A stretch of DNA of 64,000 bases from Pararhodobacter sp. (GCF_034676545.1 NZ_JAUCBZ010000011.1:107300-171299), one strand, 5' to 3'. Positions 16,123-23,892 are shown, counted from the stretch's first letter. Program-made: numbers and translations. The notes: generated from the sequence alone by a model not told the origin.

Positions 16123-16425
16123 GGGATCGACGGCGCGACGGTGACCCAGGTGGCGCAACGCCATGAGGTGACGCGCCAGCAGATCTACGCTTGGCGTCAT
16201 GAACTCAAGCGGAAGGGTTTGTGGTCACCTGATGCGGGCGCGTTGTTCTTGCCCGCCGGCATGGTGCCCGCGATGGATCTGACGATGGTGGAGGATCGCA
16301 TGCCGGCCGCCACTCCAGTGGTCTGGGTTGAGTTGCGGCTTGCGAAGGGCCGCGTGCTTCGGTTCGAAAGCAACATAGACGATGCGGCACTGTCCCGCCT
16401 GATCCGCGCGGTGGATGCCGCATGA
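16123..16425 (+). pseudogene. IS66 TnpA (OrfA), 5'-truncated
   Basis: An HTH-containing accessory protein of IS66 elements. The open frame continues back to the transposon junction (GIDGATVTQVAQRHEVTRQQ), and the HTH (VTQVAQRHEVTRQQIYAWRHEL) is intact. The initiation codon and first residues were removed where the Tn3-family end now lies. A GTG at 16141 could allow residual translation. It overlaps tnpB by four bases. Confidence 0.82.
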
Positions 16426-16769
16426 TCGGGCCGGGCACCGGGGTGCGGGTGTATCTGGCCTGCGGGCCGACGGATATGCGCAAGGGGATCGGCGGGCTGG
16501 CGGCGCTTGCGCAGGATGTGCTGCGCCAGAAGCCGACCGGCGGCGCGGTCTTCGCCTTCCGGGGGCGCAAGGGTGATCGGCTGAAGCTGCTTTATTGGGA
16601 CGGCCAGGGGTTCTGCCTTTACTACAAGGTCCTTGAGCGCGGGCGCTTTCCCTGGCCGAACACCAGCTCGGGGGCGGTGCGACTGACCTCGGCGCAACTG
16701 GCGATGTTGTGGGAAGGGATTGATTGGCGGCGGCCGGATTGGGGCGCGCCACCGGCCCGGGTCGGGTGA
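16422..16769 (+). CDS. tnpB: IS66 family Orf2/TnpB accessory protein
   Basis: A 115-aa protein needed for IS66 transposition but of unknown biochemistry. It shows the family signature (GVRVYLACGPTDMRKGIGGLAALAQ... FRGRKGDRLKLLYWDGQGFCLYYKVLERGRFPWP) and normal length. The ATG overlaps the upstream frame (ATGA), and tnpC follows 47 bases downstream. Confidence 0.93.
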   Translation: MIGPGTGVRVYLACGPTDMRKGIGGLAALAQDVLRQKPTGGAVFAFRGRKGDRLKLLYWDGQGFCLYYKVLERGRFPWPNTSSGAVRLTSAQLAMLWEGIDWRRPDWGAPPARVG

Positions 16770-16816
16770 TTTATCTGCCTGAAATAACGTGTTTTTATGG
16801 CGCTTTCTGATCGATC

Positions 16817-18457
16817 ATGGTAGGTGTTGGCATGTCGAGCGATGCGCCCATCCTTCCCGAAGATCCTGCGGTTCTGAAGGCGATGATCGCCGCCTTGCAG
16901 GCGGAAAACGCCAAGATGTCGGCGACGATCCGGGCGCATGACCAACTCATCCAGACGCTGCGGCTGCGCATCGCGAAGCTGAAGAAGCAGGCCTTCGGCA
17001 AATCCTCGGAGAAGATCGAGCGCGAGATCGAACAGCTGGAACTGGCGCTCGAGGACCTGCTCATCGCCAGCGCCGAAAGCGCCACCACCCCGGCGGACAA
17101 AGACGAGGCAGATCCTTCCCCTGAGGCGAAGGCTAGCGATGTCGACAAACACAAACCCCGCCGTCGTCCCCGCGTCTCGGAGGCTACCCCGCGGGAGCGG
17201 CGCGAGCTCGACCCCGGCAGCTGCTGCCCGGATTGCGGTGGCGACCTGCGGCTCGTTGGCGAGGACATGAGCGAGATGCTCGACCTGGTCGCGGCACAGC
17301 TGAAGGTCCTGCAGATCACGCGGCTGAAAAAGTCCTGCCGTCGTTGCGAGAAGATGGTTCAGGCGCCCGCACCCAGCCGACCGATCCCCGGCAGCATGGC
17401 AAGCGCGGCCCTGCTGGCCTGGATCCTCGTCTCCAAGTTCGATGACCACATCCCCCTCTATCGCCTGAACGAGATCTTCGCCCGCATGGGGGCCGACATC
17501 CCGGACAGCACGCTGGTCGACTGGTGCGGGCGCGCGATGCAGGTGCTGGCGCCGCTGATCGAGCGGATCGAGGCTGATGTGATGGCCAGTGATCTCCTCC
17601 ATGCCGACGACACCCCGATCCGGGTGCTGGACCGATCCCTCAAGGACCGCGGCCTCGGCAAGGGGGTGAAGCAGGGACGCATCTGGGCCTATGTCCGCGA
17701 TCCACGCCCCTGGGCCGGAACCGCGCCACCCGGGGCGGTCTACCGCTTCGCCCCGGACTGGAAGCAAGAGCACGTCCATGGGCATCTCGCCCAGACGCGC
17801 GGCATCCTGCAGGCCGATGGCTACAAGGGCTATGCCAAGCTTTACGAACCCGGCACCGACGGCACGCCCCGTCTGCAGGAGGCGTCCTGCTGGGCGCATC
17901 TGCGGCGCGACTTCCATGACGCATGGGACAAGACGAAATCCGCCATCGCGCGCGAGGCGCTGGATCGTATCGGCGCGCTCTATGACATCGAGCGCGAGAT
18001 CAACGGACAGTCCGCCGAGATCCGTCTCGCCGCGCGCCAGAAGCACAGCGCGCCGAAGGTCGAGGCCTTCTTCGCCTGGTCCGAAACCCAGCTCACGCGG
18101 ATCCCCGGCAAGGGGGATCTGGCCCGTGCGTTCCGCTATGGGCTGGCTCGCCGCGCCTCGTTCAGCCTCTTCCTGACCGACGGCCGCGTGGCCATCGACA
18201 ACAACCCGGCCGAGCGCGCCCTGCGCCCGATCGGCATCGGTCGGAAAAACTGGCTCTTCGCCGGTGCCGACACCGGCGGCGAAACGCTGGCCCGCGCCAT
18301 GACGATCATCGAGACCGCCAAACTAAACGGCCTGGACCCGCAGCTCTATCTCGCCGACCTGCTCGACCGCATCCACGACCACAAGATCAACCGGCTCGAC
18401 GAGCTCCTGCCATGGAACTGGACACCGGTCGCCACCGCTCAGGCCAAGGCCGCCTGA
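16817..18457 (+). CDS. tnpC: IS66 transposase TnpC
   Basis: The 546-aa DDE transposase of IS66. It has an N-terminal leucine-zipper-like coiled coil (about residues 15-90), a zinc-finger-like pair of CxxC (CCPDCGGD, CRRCEKM), the catalytic region (LHADDTPIRVL, QADGYKGYAKLY, and a C-terminal E within DNNPAERALRPIGIGRKNWLF), and the C-terminal ETAKLNGLDPQLYLADLL. The frame is intact. An ATG at 16832 is an alternative start. Confidence 0.93.
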   Translation: MVGVGMSSDAPILPEDPAVLKAMIAALQAENAKMSATIRAHDQLIQTLRLRIAKLKKQAFGKSSEKIEREIEQLELALEDLLIASAESATTPADKDEADPSPEAKASDVDKHKPRRRPRVSEATPRERRELDPGSCCPDCGGDLRLVGEDMSEMLDLVAAQLKVLQITRLKKSCRRCEKMVQAPAPSRPIPGSMASAALLAWILVSKFDDHIPLYRLNEIFARMGADIPDSTLVDWCGRAMQVLAPLIERIEADVMASDLLHADDTPIRVLDRSLKDRGLGKGVKQGRIWAYVRDPRPWAGTAPPGAVYRFAPDWKQEHVHGHLAQTRGILQADGYKGYAKLYEPGTDGTPRLQEASCWAHLRRDFHDAWDKTKSAIAREALDRIGALYDIEREINGQSAEIRLAARQKHSAPKVEAFFAWSETQLTRIPGKGDLARAFRYGLARRASFSLFLTDGRVAIDNNPAERALRPIGIGRKNWLFAGADTGGETLARAMTIIETAKLNGLDPQLYLADLLDRIHDHKINRLDELLPWNWTPVATAQAKAA

Positions 18458-18581
18458 TCAACTGCGGTATCAACCGTGCGCTTACGCTACGTCACCGGAG
18501 GGGTTAGAGGACCTTTTGCTCGTTAGGTCCGATGGGGCGCTGTCCCAACGGAAGTTCAGCGCTTGGGATGGTGTTCAGTGT

Positions 18582-18627
18582 CCACGTATGAGTTATAGAA
18601 ATCCCTTCTATAACTCATGATGCGTGG
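18582..18627. repeat. Large palindrome in the gap 18487-18703
   Basis: Perfect 13-base arms, ATGAGTTATAGAA (18588-18600) and TTCTATAACTCAT (18606-18618), flank ATCCC. The structure is extended by outer arms CCACG (18582-18586) and CGTGG (18623-18627). It lies between the IS66 end and the stop of the small leftward gene, with no gene of its own. Possible roles are a bidirectional terminator, a recombination site or a remnant insertion end. The remainder of the gap shows nothing recognisable. Confidence 0.7.
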
Positions 18628-18703
18628 AAATTGGCGCGGCATGCCGTGCGACTTGTCTTCCGCACCGTCATTGATCGGTTCGCCCGTAGTCTGATCACGT
18701 GTT

Positions 18704-18874
18704 TCAAGCGGCCTGCACCATGGGCTCGTAGCGCACCTCGGCCATGGCCTCGTTGATCCATGACGGTTGCAGATCGCCGTTGTTCCACTGGTAGAGATAG
18801 CCCACGAGGGCGTCGGTTTTCTTGCAGAGGATGCGCATGATGGGTTCGCCTGTCAGGCGGGCTGTGTTGGACAT
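18704..18874 (-). CDS. Small 56-aa conserved-looking protein
   Basis: An ATG at 18874 is preceded by GAGGAG at ribosome-binding distance and opens a 56-codon frame (MSNTARLTGEPIMRILCKKT ... VRYEPMVQAA). No signal or membrane segment is visible; the middle is aromatic-rich (LVGYLYQWNNG). It is co-oriented with the ParA and ribbon-helix-helix genes, and about 160 bases separate it from the latter. I do not recognise the family. The good ribosome-binding site and plausible codon use make it a likely real gene. Confidence 0.6.
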   Translation of the reverse strand: MSNTARLTGEPIMRILCKKTDALVGYLYQWNNGDLQPSWINEAMAEVRYEPMVQAA

Positions 18875-19031
18875 AATCGGCTCCTCTACCTGGACCTCTG
18901 CACCGGGAACAAGGAGGCCACTCTATCCTTGGCAGGGTTGTTAATGACTGGTTTCTGCAACTGCAAGATGAACAGGCACTTTCGGGAAAATTGTGATCTG
19001 GCGCATGGCGGAAACACGCTCAAACAAGGGG

Positions 19032-19676
19032 TTAATGGTCGCCACCTTCACGCGGCACCGCAGCATTGGTGGCGATCTCGTCCAGGATCGTGTCGATCTC
19101 GGCCCAAACGCGGGGCTCCACCTGGCCGCGGATCAGGGTCCATTTGCTGAGGACATCGAGGGGGTCTTGGGCGCGGAGCAGCAGCGTGAGCGTGGGGGCG
19201 TCGACCGCAAGCGAGGTGCGCGCGCGCCATTCGGTGATCCGGGTCCGCTGCTCTTCGGAGGGTGCAACGAAATCCGGCTCGAGCGTCCAGTTCTTGACTG
19301 CCCGGCGCAGGGCAGCGCGGATCACATGGGCGGGATCGACGCCGCAGTCGATCAGGGCTTCCTCCTGTCGCTCCAGCGCATTCACCCGGATGTCGATCTT
19401 CCGCGTGGTGGTGAGGCGTCGGACGGGTGCTGATGCTCTCTCAGCCTGAGGCATCGCCGCCTCGGTGCTGACCAGGGCAGCCGGCATTGACAAAGAGGGT
19501 GTCGCGACCGGCTCCTGCGGCATCGGCACCGTAGGCTGCACCGGTCTTGCCATCACTGGGCCCCGACCGGCCAGCATACGCCCGTCCTCCCTTTCCGGGT
19601 CTTCCTCGCCCTCCGACCGCAGCGCGGTGGCGTAGGCCGGATCGGGCCGCGTGATGGTAGGGATTTTCTTGCGCAA
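19032..19676 (-). CDS. Ribbon-helix-helix DNA-binding partner of ParA (VirC2/ParB-like)
   Basis: A protein of about 214 aa. The C-terminal half carries a ribbon-helix-helix pattern: strand RKIDIRVNAL, helix ERQEEALIDCG, helix PAHVIRAALRRAVKNW. The N-terminal half is a Pro/Ala-rich, probably disordered linker. The TTG at 19676 is chosen because it has GAGG/AGGA just upstream and begins directly after the ParA stop; the longer frame shadows parA. A ParA ATPase followed by an RHH protein is the virC1-virC2 order of Agrobacterium and also the delta-omega type of partition pair. The DNA target may be the 7-bp array upstream of parA (inference). Confidence 0.65.
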   Translation of the reverse strand: MRKKIPTITRPDPAYATALRSEGEEDPEREDGRMLAGRGPVMARPVQPTVPMPQEPVATPSLSMPAALVSTEAAMPQAERASAPVRRLTTTRKIDIRVNALERQEEALIDCGVDPAHVIRAALRRAVKNWTLEPDFVAPSEEQRTRITEWRARTSLAVDAPTLTLLLRAQDPLDVLSKWTLIRGQVEPRVWAEIDTILDEIATNAAVPREGGDH

Positions 19677-19686
19677 CGTCCTGACC

Positions 19687-20406
19687 TCACGCGGCAAGGA
19701 TGTTGTTGAGAATGTCGGTCGCTTCCTCCAGGGCCTCGACCACATGGCGCACATGGGGGCGCATGAGGGGGTTCGGATCGGCTTGCTTCTGCAACGCCAC
19801 AGCGTGCAGAAGGCCCTTCTCGTCCATCTCCTTGTAGACATTGCGGCGCATCATCACGGTCTCGACCACCGGGAACCGTGCGATAGCCGCCTCTATGAGG
19901 GCTGCATCGGCGCGTGTCGTCTTGGGATCGACCATGTTCAGCACGACGTGGTGGCGCGGCAGGCTTTCGGGATCATCGACGCGGGCACGCAGCTTCTCGA
20001 ACCAGTCAGCGGTCTGGGCGCCGACATCGAGGTCGGAGGTCGAGAGCATCACGGGCGTGACTATGTGATCGGCCAGCACGGCGATGCCGTCCGACCACTC
20101 CGCCCCGACTCCTGCCGTATCGATGAAGATGAAATCCGCCGAGTCCGCTGCATAGACCTGCTCGATCCGGCGATCCACGGCACCCACGCTCTCGACGCTC
20201 GCCGAGCGCAGGAGCGGTGATCCCAGCCCCGCAGCTTCCGCCCGCTTGTGCCAGGTGCCGAGCACGCCTGTGCTGTCGGTATCGATCAGAAGGACGCGAC
20301 GGCCGGCGGCAACAGCAGCACTGATCAAGGCGCGCGAGAGCGTGGTTTTCCCACTCCCCCCTTTCCGGGCCATCGTGGCGATGACCACGAGATTGTCGTT
20401 CGGCAT
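19687..20406 (-). CDS. ParA/VirC1-like partition or relaxosome ATPase
   Basis: A 239-aa deviant-Walker ATPase of the ParA/MinD superfamily. The Walker A is KGGSGKTT (residues 15-22) after MPNDNLVVIATMAR; the Walker A' region (VLLIDTDSTG) and the FIFIDTAGVG motif follow. Start ATG 20406 places Walker A at the usual N-terminal position; the longer frame enters the repeat array. Lying beside mobC and the relaxase, it could recruit the relaxosome to the coupling protein as VirC1 does, or segregate the element. The RHH gene is 10 bases downstream. Confidence 0.85.
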   Translation of the reverse strand: MPNDNLVVIATMARKGGSGKTTLSRALISAAVAAGRRVLLIDTDSTGVLGTWHKRAEAAGLGSPLLRSASVESVGAVDRRIEQVYAADSADFIFIDTAGVGAEWSDGIAVLADHIVTPVMLSTSDLDVGAQTADWFEKLRARVDDPESLPRHHVVLNMVDPKTTRADAALIEAAIARFPVVETVMMRRNVYKEMDEKGLLHAVALQKQADPNPLMRPHVRHVVEALEEATDILNNILAA

Positions 20407-20481
20407 GGGGTGGAGGCTTTCGGCAAGGATGGTGAAACACGACGAGAATGCGTGAACGTCGCTAGACGGTTGAATTGCGCG

Positions 20482-20846
20482 CGTCAAGCGGAAGACGTGA
20501 TGCGCCCGGCCAATGAGCGGAATCCAGACGACGCGATCCATGAAACAGCGGACGCGAGACACGGAACACGATGCGGGCTGCAGCAAGCGTGCTCCAGTTC
20601 CCACCCTCCAGAGGGCGCGATGCGGGGAACACGGGACGCAAGACGTGGGACGGGATGCAGAGGCCACTCTGCGCGATGCGGGATGCGTAGGCCATTTGCC
20701 ACTTGCCAGACGACGCGAAGCGGGGCGCGGAAGACGCGTTGCAAAGGACGCGATGCGGGGTGCAATGCGCGGGAAACGCAGTGCGGAAGACGCGAAACGC
20801 GATGCAATGAGCGCCCTGCGCGATGCATTTGACAGAAGACGTCAAA
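20482..20846. repeat. Degenerate 7-bp array: 48 consecutive C(A/G)NNNNN units plus 4 slipped
   Basis: From 20511 to 20846 the sequence divides without gap into 48 heptads, each starting with C followed by A (21) or G (27). The other five positions vary, but position 7 is never T, and CGCGATG recurs five times (20616, 20672, 20749, 20798, 20819). Four more units (20482-20509) precede after a one-base slip. Seven is not a codon multiple, so coding does not explain it. It lies between divergent parA and mobC. Candidate centromere-like or relaxosome-loading site; function unproven. Confidence 0.85.
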
Positions 20847-20866
20847 TCGGCCCCCTGGGCCGATTT
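20827..20866. promoter_or_regulatory. Two overlapping, mutually exclusive hairpins
   Basis: ATTTGAC (20827-20833) pairs with GTCAAAT (20841-20847). AAATCGGCCC (20844-20853) pairs with GGGCCGATTT (20857-20866) around CCT. The arms share 20844-20847, so only one can form at a time. Only TTCTA follows the second hairpin rather than a T-run. In this position they may belong to the transfer origin or regulate mobC. Confidence 0.65.
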
Positions 20867-20876
20867 TCTACATTGA

Positions 20877-20929
20877 GTACAAGCCCTTGGCGCCTTCTCC
20901 GCTTGTGCTGGGAGAAGGCGGGCTTGTAC
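20877..20929. other. Interrupted palindrome, candidate oriT core
   Basis: Outer arms GTACAAGCCC (20877-20886) and GGGCTTGTAC (20920-20929) and inner arms CGCCTTCTCC (20891-20900) and GGAGAAGGCG (20911-20920) form one stem with a 4-base bulge (TTGG) and a 10-base loop. Large imperfect palindromes immediately upstream of a MobC-relaxase pair are typical of transfer origins. I see no ATCCTG-type nick consensus, so the nick site is unassigned. Confidence 0.65.
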
Positions 20930-20963
20930 GAAGTTGGCAAGAAATAGGAACGTTAACTTCAAA

Positions 20964-21458
20964 ATGTCACGCGGCCGCAGACTGACCGAGACCGAGCGCC
21001 TGAACATCGCCCAAGAGCGATTGCAGGGCGTCGCCGCTGGCGATCTCGCCACCCGCTACGGGGTCAGTCTCAAGTCCGTCTACAACGCGGCCTACCATGC
21101 TGCAGATCGCCAGACGGCGAACGGCAGTCGGCCGAAGGTGATTGGCGTGCGCGTCAGTCCGAAGGAGCTACAGCGCTTCGACGCGGCCCTTGCGCGCCAC
21201 GGTGTCCTCCATCGCTCGGATGCTCTGCGCTGTCTTATCCTGGCCGCTGACGACATCCTGCGCCCGGATGAGGGCATGACAGACGAGCTGAGGGGGCTGA
21301 GCGCGGCGCTGAACCGGGTCGGCAACAACGTGAACCAGGTCGCGCGCCGCCTGAACGAAGCAAAGCTCAAAGGGGAGCGACTGCCCTACACCCCCGCCAG
21401 TCATGCCGAGATCCGTGATCTTGCGGTGCTCGTCTTCGACATGGCCGACCAGATTTAG
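20964..21458 (+). CDS. mobC: MobC-like relaxosome accessory protein
   Basis: A 164-aa DNA-binding protein that would help the relaxase open the transfer origin. The N-terminus has an HTH-like segment (RLQGVAAGDLATRYGVSLKSVYNAAYHA). The middle is a ribbon-helix-helix (KVIGVRVSPKELQRFDAALARHGVLHRSDALRCLI), and the end holds the MobC signature LSAALNRVGNNVNQVARRLNEA. ATG 20964 follows the palindrome directly; an upstream in-frame start at 20934 would overlap it. The relaxase gene follows. Confidence 0.85.
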   Translation: MSRGRRLTETERLNIAQERLQGVAAGDLATRYGVSLKSVYNAAYHAADRQTANGSRPKVIGVRVSPKELQRFDAALARHGVLHRSDALRCLILAADDILRPDEGMTDELRGLSAALNRVGNNVNQVARRLNEAKLKGERLPYTPASHAEIRDLAVLVFDMADQI

Positions 21459-21461
21459 GAG

Positions 21462-21554
21462 ATGTTCCGCGGTCGGCGCCGCGCGCTGGACATTGAGGTG
21501 ACCAAGGCCCTTGCCGGTTTGGCACGGCAGGGGGCCGAGCATGGCGCGGAGTGA
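21462..21554 (+). CDS. Possible 30-aa coupled peptide between mobC and relaxase
   Basis: An ATG at 21462 preceded by TTAGGAG opens 30 codons (MFRGRRRALDIEVTKALAGL...) and ends 14 bases inside the relaxase gene. The strong ribosome-binding site and overlap suggest translational coupling to the relaxase. It is too short to assess by content and could be chance. Confidence 0.35.
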   Translation: MFRGRRRALDIEVTKALAGLARQGAEHGAE

Positions 21555-23892
21555 AGCGCGTGGTGTCAGCCCCGCCCTCTTCGATCGCGACTGGAGCCGG
21601 GTCTCGGGCAGCTGGCAGGGGCTGGCCAGGAATGCCCAGATGGTCCGGGCCGCGCGCGGCTACTCTCCGGCCATCTTCAAGCCGATCTCCAAGGGTGGGT
21701 GCCACACCGGCGCGCAGCTGAAGGCCCAGCTGACCTACCTCACCACCAAGTCGAGCCATATCCTCGACAGCCGTGGCACCCATGATGGCAAGAAGACCCT
21801 GTCAGAGGCGGAGATCGACCGGGTCGTGCGCCGCTTTGAGAACCAGTGGGGTGAGCGGCACAGCCCCAAGCTCGGCCATACCTCGCATCTCTTGATGGCC
21901 TTTCCCGTCGGCACCAGCGGTGAGGAAGTGCGCGCGATTACGGAATCCGTCTGCGAGCGGTTCTTTCAAGGTGAGGGGTCGCAATTCGACTATATTGCTG
22001 CAATACACCAAGATCGCGCGCATCCACATGCGCATATCGTTCTGAACCGCCGCAGCAAGGATGGCGAAATGTTCTTTCTCGGGAAGGATCACCACTTCAA
22101 CTACGACGCCTTTCGGGCGGCGATGGTTGACGCGGCGCAGGTCCAGGGGATCCGGCTCGAGGCGACACGGCGTCTTGACCGGGGGGTCACGACATACCGC
22201 GCCGAGACCCGCGAGGTCTACAAGGCCCATGACGAAGGTCGGCCGCCGGTCGCGCGCCAGCGCACGGGGGCCGACCTGGCTGCCGCCCTGCAAACGGTGG
22301 CGCGCAATGCGCTCACTTATCGCGGTCTGGCGGCCGAGGCGTCTCGGTCGAACTTCGACGACGTGGCCGAGGCACTCGAGCGGGCTAGCACCATCCTTGC
22401 CAGTGGCGGTCAGATTCAATCTGACGGAGCCATCTACATGTCCCAAGACGAAACAGCGTTCGACACGCTGATCACCGAATTTTCCCAGAACATCCGTCAG
22501 ATCGAAGCCGCGATCGACCGGGCACCCCCATCCGAGAGGCCGGAGATCGAGCGCAAGCTCACCGATGTGCTGGCCTCCGTTGCGCATCTCAATCCGCTCG
22601 GGGACCGCTCGGCCGCGCTCCTCGACGCACCATCCCGGGACGGGGTCTATGCGAGGGCCAACATGCGCGAGGGTCAGATGGTGCGTCTCGACGACGACAC
22701 GGTGAAGGCGCGCCTCAGCGAGGCGCTGCAGGGCACGGGCATCGACCCCGAAGCCGTGGCCGCCCGCATGCGCGAGGGTGCAGGCAATGCTGCGCTCGAA
22801 CGGCAATGGCTGGCGCAGGATCTGCGCGCCATCGCTAAAGCGGGCGATCTCGACTTGGAGAAGGGCGAGGACCGCGAGGAGGCGTTGGACCGGCTGGAAG
22901 CCGTCCATGTCCGCCTTGGCGACACCCTGACCGATGCGCGTATCCTGCGGGCCATCGATGATGTGGATGAGACCGACGGTGACCCGGTTGCCCTGGCCGA
23001 ACGCGTCACGCTGCCCGAGCGTGAGCGCGCGGCGGGCGAGCCCGACATTTTCGCCCCGTCCGAGCGCCGGGATTTCCAAGAGCTCGTCGCCCAATTCCGC
23101 CGGACAGACTTCGACCATCCCTTTTCGGACGACCCTTCCGTGCGCAGGGCTGGCGCCGTCGAAGTGGAAGAAGCCCGCGCCGCCTTCAACGCCTATGCAC
23201 AACGATCGCCTGATCATGCTGAACTGGCCTCGATGGCCTGGGATAAGATCACCGACAGCCGCAAACCGCAGGAATTCGCCGTCGATGAAAAGGACCGCAG
23301 GCTCCACGCGGGCGATATGGACCTGGCCCTGCGCCATCCTTCGGATGATCTTGGGCCCATCACGGAAGACGCGCGCACCGTCGCCCGCTACCGCGCGGAA
23401 ATGCCGGATGACGAGTTCCGGGCAGCAGTGCAGAACGAGATCAACCAGCTGCGCGCCATGGGCGCCTCACGCGCCTATATCAGCGAGCGGAGCTTCGAAA
23501 TCGAGGACAAGGCTCGGCAGGATTATGCCGAACGGCGCTTCATGACCGAGACTGCCCCTGATGTGCTGACCTTCCTGCAGCGGGCCGAAGCCGAGGATGT
23601 GAAGCCGCTCTCAGATACCGATGGGCAGCGCCTCGCCGCCCAGATCGACCGCAACCTCACGCCGAACGCGGTGACTGCCCTCCGCGCAGGACACGCGGAT
23701 GTGCTGGACAAGTTCACCGGGGACCCACTTCGACAGTTGGAACTTGCCAAGGCCTATCTGGAAAGCAGCGAAGTAACGGCGCATGGCCCTGCCATGGAAC
23801 GGGTGCTGGATGCCCTGACCGAAGAGCAGATCGAGGCACAGCGCGCCCGCCATGCCGCGGCCCATGGCGAAAAGGGGATCACCCATGGATAA
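21541..23892 (+). CDS. VirD2/MobA-like relaxase
   Basis: DNA strand transferase that nicks the transfer origin and is carried into the recipient on the 5' end. From ATG 21541 it is a 783-aa protein. A candidate catalytic Tyr lies in LTYLTTK near residue 66, and motif III is HQDRAHPHAHIVLNRRSKDG near 154-172, the three-His metal site of VirD2/MOB_P-type relaxases. The long acidic, charged C-terminal part (residues about 250-783) is variable and presumably holds the secretion signal. Its stop overlaps the coupling-protein gene. Confidence 0.92.
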   Translation: MARSEARGVSPALFDRDWSRVSGSWQGLARNAQMVRAARGYSPAIFKPISKGGCHTGAQLKAQLTYLTTKSSHILDSRGTHDGKKTLSEAEIDRVVRRFENQWGERHSPKLGHTSHLLMAFPVGTSGEEVRAITESVCERFFQGEGSQFDYIAAIHQDRAHPHAHIVLNRRSKDGEMFFLGKDHHFNYDAFRAAMVDAAQVQGIRLEATRRLDRGVTTYRAETREVYKAHDEGRPPVARQRTGADLAAALQTVARNALTYRGLAAEASRSNFDDVAEALERASTILASGGQIQSDGAIYMSQDETAFDTLITEFSQNIRQIEAAIDRAPPSERPEIERKLTDVLASVAHLNPLGDRSAALLDAPSRDGVYARANMREGQMVRLDDDTVKARLSEALQGTGIDPEAVAARMREGAGNAALERQWLAQDLRAIAKAGDLDLEKGEDREEALDRLEAVHVRLGDTLTDARILRAIDDVDETDGDPVALAERVTLPERERAAGEPDIFAPSERRDFQELVAQFRRTDFDHPFSDDPSVRRAGAVEVEEARAAFNAYAQRSPDHAELASMAWDKITDSRKPQEFAVDEKDRRLHAGDMDLALRHPSDDLGPITEDARTVARYRAEMPDDEFRAAVQNEINQLRAMGASRAYISERSFEIEDKARQDYAERRFMTETAPDVLTFLQRAEAEDVKPLSDTDGQRLAAQIDRNLTPNAVTALRAGHADVLDKFTGDPLRQLELAKAYLESSEVTAHGPAMERVLDALTEEQIEAQRARHAAAHGEKGITHG

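Larger units (their letters stand above)
16123..18486 (+). mobile_element. IS66-family element, left end deleted
   Basis: It carries the three-gene IS66 set in order: a small HTH protein lacking its N-terminus, the IS66 Orf2/TnpB protein and the DDE transposase TnpC. The left end is replaced by the Tn3-family right repeat. The right end is probably at 18479-18486 (GCGCTTAC), since IS66 ends characteristically begin GTAAGCG when read inward. Missing one end, it should not move by itself. Confidence 0.85.

Noticed and set aside
16622..18046. 474-aa open frame opposite the IS66 transposase
   Set aside because: Reverse-strand shadow of tnpC; composition mirrors codon bias and matches no family.
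20482..20846. CRISPR array
   Set aside because: Units are 7 bp and contiguous with no spacers or cas genes; the pattern is phased dinucleotides, not identical repeats.
20844..20870. Intrinsic terminator
   Set aside because: The GC stem is followed by only TTCTA rather than a T-run, and it lies upstream of the rightward mobC; an oriT or switch role fits better.
20484..20947. Open frames on both strands across the heptad array
   Set aside because: The 7-bp phasing produces repetitive, biased peptides in all frames (Arg/Cys/His-rich), with no ribosome-binding sites or family resemblance; they are by-products of the array.
21802..23337. 511-aa open frame opposite the relaxase
   Set aside because: Reverse-strand shadow in high-GC coding DNA; the relaxase on the plus strand has clear motifs.
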